This document shows positions 46,975-58,684 of a DNA stretch of 64,000 bases, piece by piece. The notes below the pieces were generated by a model. That model had not been told where the DNA came from. It did not search any database and worked only from the letters and a program-made list of their open reading frames with translations. The first letter of the stretch is position 1. Every line of letters starts with the position of its first letter. The stretch spans positions 393,031,962 through 393,095,961 of the forward strand of contig OY728133.1 in assembly GCA_963277665.1 (NCBI GenBank), given 5' to 3'. This stretch comes from Viscum album. Its lineage: Eukaryota > Streptophyta > Magnoliopsida > Santalales > Viscaceae. Made by a program: the position numbers and the translations under genes.

Positions 46975-48240
46975 TGAAAAACTCTATCCCACTAATAGAA
47001 TAGCACCTTGGTATATTGATTTCATTAATTTCTTAGATTTAGGTGTGGTATATCCAGATTTATCAAGGTAGAAGAGAAAAATATTTTTGAATGAATCACA
47101 CCATTACTACTGGGATGATCCATTACTTTTGAAGGACTATGAAGATAAAATGATTAGAAGGTGCATCCCTGAAGAAGAATTTGATAGTGTTTTGAATTTG
47201 TGCCATGATAGAGAAGTTGGAGGTCACCATGGAATCCATCATACAGTTAAAAAAGTTTTAAAATGTTGTTTCTAATATCCCATATTCCATCAAGATATTC
47301 ATTATTATGTCATAAATTATTATAAATTCCTAATAACTGGAGGTATAAGTTTGAATCATGAGATACCACAACATCCGATCATAGGTGTTGAAATTTTTGA
47401 CATATGGGGAATCAACTTCTTGGGTCCTTCTCCTAAATCATTTGGAAAATATTACATCCTTTTCTGTGTTGACTATATATCAAATTGGGTGTAAGATGAA
47501 GCATTTACATAAAATAATGCTTGATTTGTTATTACATGTTTAAAGAGACACATTTTTACCCAGTTTGGAATTTCAAGGCTCATCATCAGTGACCATGGTA
47601 CCCACTTCAATAATGTTTTGTTTCCAAAGATAATTAATATACATGTATGTCACCACTATATGATAACCCCATATCATCAACATACCAATGGCCAAGCTGA
47701 GGTTTCAAATAGATAAATTAAGAGTATTTTAAAGAATAAAGTAAGTACTTCTCGAAGATACTAAGACACCAAACTTGATGATGCACTTTGGGATTACAGG
47801 AATTCATATAAAACACTTATTGGAATTTCACCATGTGGCTTGGTTTTTGTAAAAACCTACAACCTCATTGTAAAACTAGAACACAAATTCTACTGAGCTG
47901 TGATGAAGCTGAATTTTGATTTTAAAACTATACAAGAAAAGCATTTTCTAAAGATGAATGAATTAGACGAGATGAGGATAGAATTTTATAACAACTATTT
48001 AATATTAAAATATAAAACTTGATCTTGTAATGATAAATATATCCGAATAATAAATTTTTCATAGGGCGATGAATTTCTATGCTTCAACTCAAGACTTTGG
48101 GTTATGGCAAGAAATCTCAATTCAAAGCATTCAGGTCCTTACACTATCACAAATTTTTATCCACATAGAGCCATTGAAATATTTTATAGGATGATGACTC
48201 CATTAAAGGTTAATGGTAAACACCTAAAAATTTAGCACAC
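46975..48240 (+). pseudogene. Element G integrase
   Basis: Starts with APWYIDFINFL, then 47087-47275 is open (HYYWDDPLLLKDYEDKMIRRCIPEEE ... GGHHGIHHTVKKVLKC, the zinc-binding part). The core reads IWGINFLGPSP, where the first catalytic Asp is Asn, then ISDHGTHFNN (second Asp kept) and TNGQAEVSN (Glu kept). Further blocks LDDALWDYRNSYKTLIGISP and HKFY agree with Athila. About ten stops interrupt it. Confidence 0.9.
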
Positions 48241-50619
48241 TTAAAATACAATAGGAAACATTGAATAATTTCAATTAAAATGAGATGTTTCTCTTCTAGT
48301 TGAAGATGTTAAACTTAGCACTAATCAGAAGTCAACCCAACTACTTCTACATTCCTGGGTCTTTGTTTGTTTACTCTCTCTCTCTCTCTATTTTTGGATG
48401 AAATTGAAACAAAAAACGACTCAATCTAATTAATATGACATGGAATTTGAATTCCCCCTTGAATTTACCTACTTTAATGACTTGTAGATGTTTCCAATAG
48501 AAAAAATTCTAGGAAAGCTATTGCATTAGATATTCCCAAGCACTGTGAAAGATGAGAGGATGAATAAATTGTCCCATGAATGGTTTTTTGTTGTAAATAT
48601 GGAGAGTTTGAACCTTAATAAAATATCCTTATAGTTATAAGACATGACCTCTATCATAAAGAAGAGGTCAATAAATTCTGAGTTGATAAACCATGTTGGT
48701 TTACCATTGTCTATATATCTGGATGAAAATGTAAAACTTTTCACTTCATGGGTGGAAACCCTTTTTTGTTCTTTTCAATAATTTTTTATTAATTCTCATT
48801 TGTTTTAATAAATAAACATGGAATGTGTGTAACATTTTCTTAGTTACTCTCAAAATTTTGTGCACTTGTTATTCTCCCACGTATCTTCTTTAATATATGT
48901 CATCTTTGGTGGTATCTTTATAATATGATGTGGGTATGTGATGTCCATTTGTCTATTTTATTGGTAAATGATTTTTGGAGCTTTATGGGATATAAGAATA
49001 CTCTATGTGTATATATTCACTTACTTAGGGAAGTGTTTTATTTTATTTTATATTTTATGCTTTAAAAAACACCATGTAAAATAACTAACTAAAAAAATTG
49101 AAAAATGAAAAAAAACATTTCTGTCGTTGTTGAACCCACATGAAAGATGTTGTATTTTTTGTTGTAATATGGTCAAAGTCATGCCAATTATCTCCCTAGG
49201 AAGTTCAAGAACATTATTCTTGTTTGACATGATTTTATTCTTGATACCCTGATTTAAATGATTGTTGATATCCATGCTTTTAAAATGTTTTCTTGAAAAT
49301 AATTTATTTTTGAGACACCTATTTTAAATCATGCTCATCTGTGTTGTCCAAAATTATTTCCATACCCATGAGGATTATGGACCATTTTTATATCAACTCT
49401 TATTTATCTTTTTATCAAGGTAATCTCATCCATGTTATGACTTCTAGAACTTTCCATGTCTATATGTCAAAGCGATCAGAATTTTAGAAGTTTTTCTAAA
49501 ATGACTGGGGAATTTTTTCGATTTATTAGTTCCTTGGAGCCATAGATCCACCCATACATTTTCTCCATCATGTATCTCTTACAATGAATGAATAATCCTT
49601 TTAGGATGAACCCAAAACCGATACCCTTCCCTACCCATTTATTAAATATGTGCATGATGATTTTTAATCTAAGTGTGGGGGGGGGATTTATTCAAGGAGA
49701 GGGTTGTTTGAGGGGTAGTGAGGAATTTAATGCGCATGGAATAGAATTATCTCATCATAATCATTTGTGTTATATTTCATAGTATCCACATATATTATAT
49801 GTATTTTGATATTAAAATATCGAATCTTTTTTCTTCCAATAATGAGTACATCTATGGTCTTTATGTGGTAACCCTCACCTTTAGGGATACCTATAAAAGT
49901 GATGAATCATTACTCTCGTATCTAGATTGTTTTTTATATGAACTAATTTCATTGATATTATACCAGGTATGAGCTACTTATGTACCTTTTCTGGGGATAT
50001 TGTCTTATTTTAATTTCATGAGGTTTGGGAGCTAATACTCACCTGTTTACCTATCCATTATGTTTGCATGAGTTGTATCCTTAAAAAAACTAGTGTTAGA
50101 TTTGGATTTTTATATTCATGAGGATAACCAATGTTTAAAGTGTGTGGGAATTAGATTTTATGTGATACATTTGAATTGAAAATTATCATGAATTTATTTC
50201 AAGATACAACCCTTGTTTTTTTCGTAAATTTTTTTAAAAAAAATATTATCCACTGTCCCACGACCTATGAGATATTTAAACCTCATGTGAAGTTCTCAAG
50301 ATTAATGAATTATTTTGAATTCCACTAATGGGGTTGTGAAATTCATGGAAAGCCTATGGTAAGAATCTAGGTGTAAGAGACTTGAGCAGTGACCTATCAA
50401 AATTAAATGTTTTGATGCATGAGTGCAGGAACTTGTTTTGGAAAGAATGCAAGTGGAGTGAAACTGCATTTGAAAATTGTAATTTTAAATAAACCATGAT
50501 ATTTTTTGGATAAAAGGTATTGAAATATTTATAACATGTACTTTTGATGTTTTTATTTGTCTCTGGATCTAGTTGGGTATTATTTCTGATTGTTTTTTCC
50601 CAAGAATAAAAAAGTTTAA
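48241..50619 (+). other. Element G segment between pol and 3' LTR, no open gene
   Basis: In intact Athila elements this interval often carries an env-like frame. Here no open frame with membrane segments or family features could be found. It holds a (CT)n run at 48376-48391 and an internal purine tract TAAGTGTGGGGGGGGGATTT near 49671-49688 that resembles the PPT at 50618-50629. Confidence 0.65.
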
Positions 50620-50629
50620 GTGTGGGGGA
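50618..50629 (+). other. Element G polypurine tract
   Basis: AAGTGTGGGGGA stands two bases before the 3' LTR start TGATGCACC. The AAGTGTGGGGG form is typical of Athila elements. Confidence 0.85.
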
Positions 50630-50631
50630 TT

Positions 50632-51682
50632 TGATGCACCTAGAATTCAATGACATTTTAATAATTTTTTGATTCAGTTTAATTTAATTTCTCTAACCAA
50701 TTTTTATGTTTTTAGGTTCTTTTTGTATTTTTTGGTATTTTATATATTTTGAAAATTTTTAGTTAATTTATATATTAATATTAATAATTTTTTATTAGTT
50801 TATATTAATTTTATATATTTTATTTAAAACTATATTATTGTTTTTAGTTTCACTAATATTAGTTTTATTATTATTTTATTTATATTTATTGGTATATATA
50901 TTAATTTTTTATATTAGTATTATATATTTTTTTATAGTATCAATAAAAGTAGTATTTTTATTATTAGTTTATTATTTTTATTATATTAATATTTAATAGT
51001 AGTAATATAATAATCATAATTTTATTATTTCTATATTTTATAGTATTTAATTACATGTGCATATATATATATATAACTATATAACATTATCTTATAATTA
51101 TTTTTGTTTATATTTAATTAGTATAATATTTATTTATATAATTATAATTATGTTTTTGTTATTATTATTAACATTTAACATTTAGATAATTATTTATATT
51201 TTGAATTTTGAAATTTGAATTTTGAATTGTCATTTTTGTATGTTGATATGCGTGCATAAGGGATCTTCTTCTTTGGGGGATCTAAAATCCGACATGACTA
51301 GCAGCTGTCGAGGCTCCTCTTATTAATCTTTAGGAGTATCACCCTTAAGTCATGACCCTAGTGCACTACCCTCCCTTCCTGCACAATCATGCCGCCCCTC
51401 CATCTCCCACACGTTGCATCACACCTCAGCGGGTTGCACACCCTTCTTCATCTGTTGAAACCCAATACCACCACACCATTCTTCCACCACTATAATGCTC
51501 ATACACCCTACATCTCCCAGCTAAGCCTCCACCCTCACCCTGCGCAGCACCCCTCTTACATTACACCACACCAGACCGTCTCCCAAAATCCACTCAGTGC
51601 AGAAGGCCACCCTCTTTCCTCACATCTTCCTTCACACCACTACAACACCCATGGCAGAGCCTCCTCCAATGTGCACCACCAA
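50632..51682 (+). repeat. Element G 3' LTR, first 1.05 kb only
   Basis: It starts TGATGCACC after the PPT and aligns with 40551-41650. Similarity stops at ATGTGCACCACCAAC (51682), directly followed by TGTCACACCCTG. The missing half (counterpart of about 41660-42648) was not found in the rest of the window. Confidence 0.9.
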
Positions 51683-52495
51683 CTGTCACACCCTGATTTC
51701 GTATGACGGTATGACTTGTATTTTTATTTTTATTTTATCTTATAATTTTTATCTACCTTTAAAATTTTCAGGTTGAGATACGAATTGGGTCATGAATTGA
51801 GTTTTTTTATTTTGCTGATGAATGAGTATCTTTGGATTGTCAGTGCCTGATGTGTAGGTAATTAATTAATTAACAAGTTGATTAATAAACTGAGTGTGAA
51901 ATAAAATAAGGAATATGAAAGAAAATCAATAATTGTTTAATAATAATAATGATAATTTTTTTATAATGTTATTTTTATTATTATTATTATTGTTATTTTA
52001 AGTAGGTGATTTTTTTTATTTTTTTAATACTATTTTTAGTTTTCTTATTATTATTTGTAGGTTTTACTCCACCTTTTTTTTATTTATTTTTATTTTTATT
52101 TCTATTTCACTTTTCCTCCTCTTTCTTCTTTTTTTTATTTTTTTTTCTTTTTTTCTTTTTTCTTTTTTTCTTTTCCTTTTCTTTTCTCTCTTTTATTTTT
52201 TTCTTTCTATCCTATCTTCCTTTCCCCTTCTCTCCTATTGTGTGTAACACCCTATGCACTTCCCTAACTTGCTACTCCCCTTGGCCTCTCCTTTGGCTGC
52301 CACTCCCCTTACCCTCTCCTTGACCACACCCACCTGATCGGTATCCTCCCTCACAGTGAACCACCTCTCCTCGTGCCTCCCTACCACTCTCTCCAGACAA
52401 TAGTGTGTCGCCCTCTCCATTTCGCACCAAACCTGCACATTATCCCTTCTCCTGTCAGTTTTTCTTACAAGGGAGACATACTCCCAACATAACAT
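51683..52495 (+). repeat. Probable LTR start of a further element, plus strand
   Basis: TGTCACACCCTGATTTCG is a typical plant gypsy LTR terminus and sits exactly at the break in element G's LTR. It is followed by AT-rich DNA, TAA/ATT microsatellite at 51938-51993, a T/C-rich run (52005-52240) and a CT-rich block (52241-52480), a composition often seen in LTRs. The T-rich open frame at 52006-52323 is low-complexity sequence. No second LTR copy could be matched. Confidence 0.5.
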
Positions 52496-54019
52496 AGAAC
52501 CTCAGAGTATTGTGTGACCTTCACCTTTATGGTCAAAAGAGCACACAACATCATAATGCATCACCAAACATGACCCTTGTGATTGATAGAAACAATACAC
52601 GGAACATGACCATATTCCAAGTCCCTAAACAACAGACAAGTCCAAAAAGTGGACACAATATCCTATCATGACCAAGATCTCAAAATTGGTGGTTTAATAA
52701 TAACTCTTGCTTCAAGGAAACTATGAAGAACCCAGAGGCCCTCTTAGACACCATCATGACACTCATCCACACTAACAACCAAAGAACACTTCCACCTTCG
52801 ATGAATCATGAAACTTAAGAAACTAAGGCCTCTTTAAACCTTCCACAAGCACTATCCCACTACAAGAGGATCCACAAATCATCTAAATTAATGGTTTTAG
52901 ACTCAATCAAAAATGATCTATAAAATATTCCTTATATTGATCAACTGTAGGATTTTCCAATGGAGAAACAATACGGGTTGCACTTCAGTTGTGCATTAAC
53001 CCTTAATGGGGGCGTACCTTATCCAATGAGAGAACCCAAGGACCCAACCAAGATGGTCCATTGGTCAATACTTGCCACAAACCAGATCAAAAAACATGAA
53101 GGGAACCACTGTTAAGGCATCCCAAAACATTTTTCAAAAGAGACCGCTAACCGTCCCTACGACACAGCTTACCGACCAAACACAAACCCAAAACACAGTT
53201 CAAACCGAAGGGGTTCATGGACTCAAAACATCACACAACATCAACATTTTCAAAAACCCATAATACAAACCATACCAAACTATTAATCAAGACATCATGT
53301 TTTTATTTAAAACCAATTCTTTGAAAAAAAAATAGTTTTGCAGTAAGTGTATCCACCAATGGTACCCCATGGGCCTCACACATGCATGTTTTTGTGCCAC
53401 ACCGGGCACCCTCCTCATAACCATCCCAGCACTCATCCAGTCATGCCATCAACCATCCATAATCTAATATAACCCCATACATGTGGTCACTCATGGAAAT
53501 ACCAAAGGGTAGAACAAAAATTCCTTCCACTTTTCAAAAACAAAATGGTCAACCAACCCAACCTTTTTCTCAAAACTGCTAACAATGAGATCAAAATCCC
53601 AATTCACATCTTACAAAACTTTTCATAAGGACGCAACCATTTAAAAAAGAACTCACCTTCAAGTTATTCACATTAATTTCAAAACATCTCATCCCATTAA
53701 AACACCCTTTAATCATTTAGAAAACTATATTGGAAACACTTTTGAAAACCAACTTCAATATGGTTCCGGCTTTCAAAAGAGGTGTAAGCATACTATTTTC
53801 CATTTCAAAACAATTCTGAAAATACAGTTCCACCATTTCATAAATAAAAACATTCCATATTTATTTTAAAATCATTTCACAAAAACTTTACACTTCTTAA
53901 AACCAAGTCAGTTTAAAACCAAAGTTCCAAGATTTCAAAACTAAAGAACACAAGACAATGCGAGAGGAAACTAGTTTCAGTGGGTGAATTGGACATATGG
54001 TTGACAGACATATTACAAT
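52496..54019. other. Unclassified DNA between the 51683 terminus and element E
   Basis: No protein block is visible on either strand. From about 53280 the composition (TTTCAAAAC, AAAACCA on the plus strand) is like that of the E LTR, but no alignable segment was found. It occupies the place where gag of the minus-strand element starting at the PBS 54328 would be expected. The short open frame at 53072-53263 has no family features. Confidence 0.45.
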
Positions 54020-54316
54020 CACTTCACTGTCACAGAGAGTGTTCTAGGGAATATCCCCAGCTCCACATGGCTTTCCAAGCCCTGTGAGCTTACTAAGACC
54101 ATTAACCCAACTCTCTTTTCATTTCCCCTACTCATTGTTAAACCAAGAAAACCAAAGGACTCTGAAAGGTCCCGACTTCCCCTGGAAACTTGAATCCTTC
54201 CATGAGGTGTGGTGATCAGACACACTACCCATAACTAGAATACCAAGTCCCTACAATCTTATCTCCATACTATCCTGACTCTTCCCTAAATAACATGACC
54301 CAAAGAGAGCGAACCT
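54020..54316 (-). other. Leader after the element E primer site
   Basis: On the minus strand it has the layout of the F leader and shares short blocks such as CACACCTCATG (F at about 59197). No gag follows. The open frame at 54019-54225 is leader sequence. Confidence 0.55.
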
Positions 54317-54328
54317 CCTCTGATACCA
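54317..54328 (-). other. Primer binding site beside the element E LTR
   Basis: The minus strand reads TGGTATCAGAGG, 8 bases after the LTR end GGTTCA. It matches the initiator-Met primer site except for the last base. The same spacing (8 bases, AAAAAA-rich) is found in element F. Confidence 0.88.
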
Positions 54329-54755
54329 TTTTTTCATGAACCGGATCTGGTCACCATCAAACCAGCACCAAACCCAGCCCATGCCAAGGCCCGAAGGGCG
54401 TTCCCGATCCCCACGGGTTGGCACAAGTTTCCGGGTATCATAAAATGATAATTGGGAACGATTTACCCAAATTTTTTATACTTAAAACATCAAATGAATC
54501 CAAGAAATAAAATCTGGATTTTTCAAACCAAAACATCTTTTAATAAAAATTCAGAACTGAATTACACAATATTAAAGAATGTTTGAACACCATTAAAAAG
54601 GTACAAACCCAAGAAAATATAGCCCATGAACCTCCACATGGAAAGAGGGACCGCCCTCAAGCCATCTCCACGACACTGTATCACGATGGACCTCTAAAAA
54701 CCCGAACCAAAGGCATAAAACCTGTACCCAATCATGTGACATAAAATAAGCAAGT

Positions 54756-54781
54756 CTACTTACACCCAAAGGTGTAAGTAG
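54756..54781 (-). repeat. Hairpin in element E LTR, 11-bp stem, 4-base loop
   Basis: CTACTTACACC, loop CAAA, GGTGTAAGTAG on the plus strand. The counterpart in the F LTR is at 58659-58684. Confidence 0.85.
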
Positions 54782-56699
54782 GGTGTGAGATAAAGCCCAG
54801 TAGGATACCACCACTTAGAGATTCCATGTGACAAACATTTAAAGATGAAAAGCATGCAAGTTTTCAACAACATGAAAAGCTAGTTACAATTTCTAAAAGA
54901 TGCAACTTTGAATAAAAACAGTTTTCAAGTGGGCTATTTTAACGGGTTAACACTTTTAAAATAAACACCAAATATACTGAATTTTCCAGCCAAATGTACC
55001 GTATGCCGATGGTAAGTATACAGTAACTAATGAGAACAAGTGATAGGAAATAACCCCTAGGCACTAGCTAGATGTGGGTCCCAGGTACCTCGTATCTTGG
55101 TGAGAGTAATCATCACAAATATCCATTCTCGTGCGCAAGCCACTGGTAGGGAACATACCCATAACCTACTGGTCCCCAATCATCATCATAATAGTTTAGT
55201 TAGAGTTGTAATCATCAATCTTGCTAAGTGAAACTGAGGCCAAACCCCACGGATTCACTAGCATACTAGTACACGTCCACCCACCTAGATACCCGGGTTT
55301 TCCCTTTGTGCTCAAACATGTTCAACAAGCCAAGAAATATAGTTTTCACATGTAGATAACACTTCCACATCACACATTAACCAAAAGACCCATGTACATC
55401 ACATAAGTCACAAATTCCACTTTTCATTCAAATGCATTTTGAAATCAAACTCACACCAAAATAGCCCACAACACTTTTTTCATAACTTTCACAATCCAAC
55501 ACATCCTTTAACAATTTTATGAAGTCCCAAAAAATATGATAAAAATCACATAACAGAACTATTCACATTTAAAATGGCTCATTTGAAAGTACAAACAATC
55601 CAAAATAGTTTTCCAATATGGTTTCACCTCTTACATGAATCATTAAACCACTCAAAACTTTCATAAAACAATTCTAAATAGTGTACCAAAGCTTTTCAAA
55701 TAGAAACCATTTCAAAAATTTATTTCAAGGACAAAATCACACCAATACAAATTCAAAACAGAATTTGAAGCCCCAAAAACATTTATTAAACAACCCCCAT
55801 GTGTTATACAAACACCTCAAACAATAGCACAAAAGATCCACATGAAATGCACACGTTTTCAAAATCACTTTCAAGAAGTACAATAATGTTTTACACCATA
55901 AACCCTTAAAAAAACTCTTTAAGACCTAGGGGCACACCAATACCCCACAAAATCAGAATTTTCATCCCAAAAAATATTTATTAAACCAAATTCATATGTT
56001 ATAAAACAATCCCAAATAATACCCAAAGGGTTACACATGAAAAACACCAAATTTTAAGCTAAAATGAAACTATAAAAATAAATATTTAACCAAATCCAAC
56101 ATAAACAATTTTTTCACCACACATATCATATTATGAGAATGCATAATAAGTAATTCAATAAAACTAAATCATCTAGAAATGATTACACACGGAATCACCT
56201 ACCGGAAGTGTCAAATCCCTCAAAACTTGGTTCGAAACGTCAACTGCACAACCGCCGCACCACAAGGAAGATAAATTTAGACCTAGATCACAATATTTGA
56301 CCAAAAATACACCAAATGAAACCCTATGATCAAATCCTAACTTCTGGAAATTTTATAACATAATGAAAGAGAGAGGAAACCCTAAGGGAAAAGGAAGAAA
56401 CCAAGAAGGAATCACTTACCCAAAACAATCCTGAAGAAAACGACCCAAAATCGACAAGAATATGAATTTTAAAACAGATAAAATTTAATGGATATTCTAA
56501 CAAGAATGAGAAGGTCATGTAGGAATTTGAATTGGGGAAAAGAGTAAGAATAGAAGGAGTTATGAAGGAATGAATTTACCTCTTCAAATCTTCCCTATTT
56601 TAGAAACCCTAATAAGTTTAGCACTCAATAGTGATGTAGAAGAGCTCCAAATAGGGAATAGAGAGTTTGGGCGCGCTACTGGGTTCAAGGGTCGTGTTT

Positions 56700-57030
56700 G
56701 AGACTTGAAATCACCGAAAAATCCTTAAAAATGAATAAGTTATTAATTAATCAAATTTTATTTTTAAAACTGGAATTGGGCTTCCGGGCAGGCCCAATCC
56801 ATAAAATAAAAACCCATATACACCTTGGTTATGGATTTGCAAAGGCTCCAAATTTTAATTTTGGTGTTAATATATCAGGGGAGGACATTTAGGAGTTAGA
56901 ATGAGTGAAAAATATTAAAAAATTAATAAGTTATAAAAGAAACAACATTTATTTTTAAATCTGGAATTGGGCTCACAGTTTGGCCCAATTCATGGAAACT
57001 CATCTATTCTCCATAAAACCTTTGGAAACC
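56700..57030. repeat. Diverged direct duplication inside the element E LTR
   Basis: Two blocks, about 56700-56850 and about 56890-57030, share TTTTTAAA-CTGGAATTGGGC followed by GGCCCAAT and then similar text. Each contains the inverted pair ATTGGGC/GCCCAAT, which can fold into a hairpin. Confidence 0.7.
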
Positions 57031-57095
57031 CCCAAAACAAAGCATTTATGGAAATTAAAATAAAAATACATTTAAAATAAGCTATGTATGTGACA

Positions 57096-57106
57096 ACTCC
57101 CCCCAA
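57096..57106 (-). other. Polypurine tract beside the element E LTR
   Basis: The minus strand reads TTGGGGGGAGT and directly adjoins the LTR start TGTCACATAC at 57095. This is a standard chromovirus 3' junction. Confidence 0.8.
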
Positions 57107-57279
57107 CTCGGTTAGCCTTCTATGTCCTCTCCATATGTTCTTTCCTCCTTGTTTGGTGTTTTATTCCATTGGAATATTTTGGGGTTAGGTTTTGGTGTGG
57201 ATTTTGGTCTGGTTTTTATATTTTCAGTACGAATTTTGGTTTCTAGGGCTTAGTCCTATTTTTTGAGGTGTGGTGGGCA
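57107..57279 (-). other. Last 173 bp of the internal region of an E-type element
   Basis: This lies before the PPT on the minus strand and would be the 3' untranslated part. It is cut at 57280 by the LTR start of element F. Confidence 0.6.
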
Positions 57280-57344
57280 TGTGACGATCTTTTCACACCA
57301 AGTTTTTTAAGTATTCTACATGTCGGTATGTGGTTTCATGTATA

Positions 57345-57735
57345 AACTTTATCTGATTAATTTATTTTTCCTATTTGATTAGATTAACATCATCTTATAT
57401 TAATTATTTGGGTGAGAAATTAGTTTTTAAAAATAATTTAACATGTGTTGATTTTATTTTGTAACATGTTAGTATAATTTTATTCGATTAATTTATTTTT
57501 CTTGTTTGATTAGTTTAACAAAATATTATATTAATTATTTGGGTACGAAATCTATTTTTAAAAATAATTTAATATGTGTTGATTTTATTTTGTAACATTA
57601 TACTTTAATTTTATTTGATTAATTTATTTTTCTTGTTTTATTAGTTAAACATAATATTCTATTATTTAATTGGGTGCTAAATCAGTTTTTATAAATATTT
57701 AACATACATTGATTTTATTTTGTGACATGTTAGTT
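57345..57735. repeat. Tandem repeat, unit 131 bp, three copies, in the F LTR
   Basis: The block GATTAATTTATTTTTC starts at 57355, 57486 and 57617, exactly 131 bp apart. Each unit goes on through TTAATTATTTGGGT and TTGATTTTATTTTGT with few differences. Confidence 0.92.
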
Positions 57736-58459
57736 TATTTTGAAGTGTGTTTTTGTGGAAACCCTCATTGAGTCATTTGATTGTGTCATCTAAGTTGTGA
57801 ATTTATTTTATTTAATTTAGTAAGAGCTGCAAACTATGTTATGAAGGGGTGTTGATGTGTATTTTGTTAAAAATGGGTTTTTGTGTGAGTCTTTGTGAGT
57901 AAAAAATTATGTGACTTCACTTGGGGTTGTTTTATAGAATTTCTTAATGGTTTATTAAGTGATTTGGAAGGTGCATATTGGTTTTGAAAACTCTCTTGGG
58001 GTGCACATCATTCCAAAAATGGTATCCATGTGTGTGTAAGTGGTGACATGGGGAAGGTGATGTTTTTATTAGTTAATATAATGTGAGAGAGACGTCATGT
58101 GACATGTGTAATTTAATTGAGCACAAAATGGGAAGCATGTGTACTAAGTGGGTGGACTAGGACTAGTGCGCTAGTGACATGGAAGTGGCCTCATACAGGT
58201 TTCACTTAGCTGGACTAATGACTAAAACACTAACTAAACTCTTGGATGTTGATTTGGAGACCACTAGGTTATGGGTGTGTCCCCTATTAGTGAATCATGC
58301 ATGATAATTATTGTTGTTGTGGTACCTACACCACTTTTCACAGAGACGTGATGTTCTATCGTCCCACTTCTTGCTAGTACCTTTTGGGTATCTCCTATAT
58401 TTTTTGCTCCCTCTTCACTTTTCACTCACTTTCGGCATATAGTATGAATCTGGGGTTAC

Positions 58460-58467
58460 TATAAAAG
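58460..58467 (+). promoter_or_regulatory. Candidate TATA box in the F LTR
   Basis: TATAAAAG stands directly before a (GT)n run (58471-58486), about 620 bp before the LTR end. Confidence 0.55.
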
Positions 58468-58658
58468 TGAGTGTGTGTGTGTGTGTATTTTAATTTAAGT
58501 TGTCTTCTTTAAAGTCGTTAGCCTTAAAACACTTTCATTAATATTGTTTAAATATTTTTCTATTTTTTTCTGTTGAACCTACAACTGTTTTTGTCATTTA
58601 ATTTTTATACATGGAATCTTTTCTTTGTGTAATCATATTATGAATTATCTCACACCCT

Positions 58659-58684
58659 ACTTACACCCTTGTGTGTAAGTAGAT
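58659..58684 (+). repeat. Hairpin in the F LTR, 10-bp stem, 6-base loop
   Basis: CTACTTACAC, loop CCTTGT, GTGTAAGTAG. It lies about 190 bp after the TATA candidate, and its distance to the LTR end is about the same as in E. Confidence 0.85.

Larger units (their letters stand above)
40551..51682 (+). mobile_element. Element G: Athila-type Ty3/gypsy retrotransposon, 3' LTR interrupted
   Basis: The LTR pair 40551-42648 and 50632-51682 encloses PBS, gag, protease, RT, RNase H, integrase and a long segment before the 3' LTR. Athila features are the tRNA-Asp-like PBS (TGGTGTCATTTCCAGGGA), the Gag block EDPYMYVNIFLEFYDTFKYNGV, the RT block FLDGYSCYNQ and the protease block LILGRPLLE. All frames are broken. 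The 3' LTR stops at 51682, where a sequence starting TGTCACACCCTG begins. Confidence 0.92.
54337..57095 (-). repeat. Element E LTR (2.76 kb), minus strand
   Basis: On the minus strand it starts TGTCACATACATAGC at 57095 and ends GGTTCA at 54337. Its second half aligns with the plus-strand LTR of F (blocks GAGCACAAA, GGTGGAC, TTTCACTTAGC, AGTAGGTTATGGGT, TTATCTCACACCCTACTTACAC). It is flanked by a PBS on one side and a PPT on the other. It contains a hairpin at 54756-54781 and a diverged duplication at about 56700-57030. Confidence 0.85.

Noticed and set aside
48241..50619. env-like gene of Athila element G
   Set aside because: Expected at this place in some relatives, but no open frame, signal peptide or membrane segment could be read.
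52006..52323. 105-codon frame rich in Phe and Leu as a membrane protein
   Set aside because: It is a translation of a T/C-rich low-complexity run; the hydrophobicity follows from the base composition.
57089..57110. TGTGACAACTCC at 57089 as the 5' start of the element F LTR
   Set aside because: Its complement is the start of the minus-strand E LTR, with a PPT directly before it, and the similarity of F to the B LTR begins at 57280.
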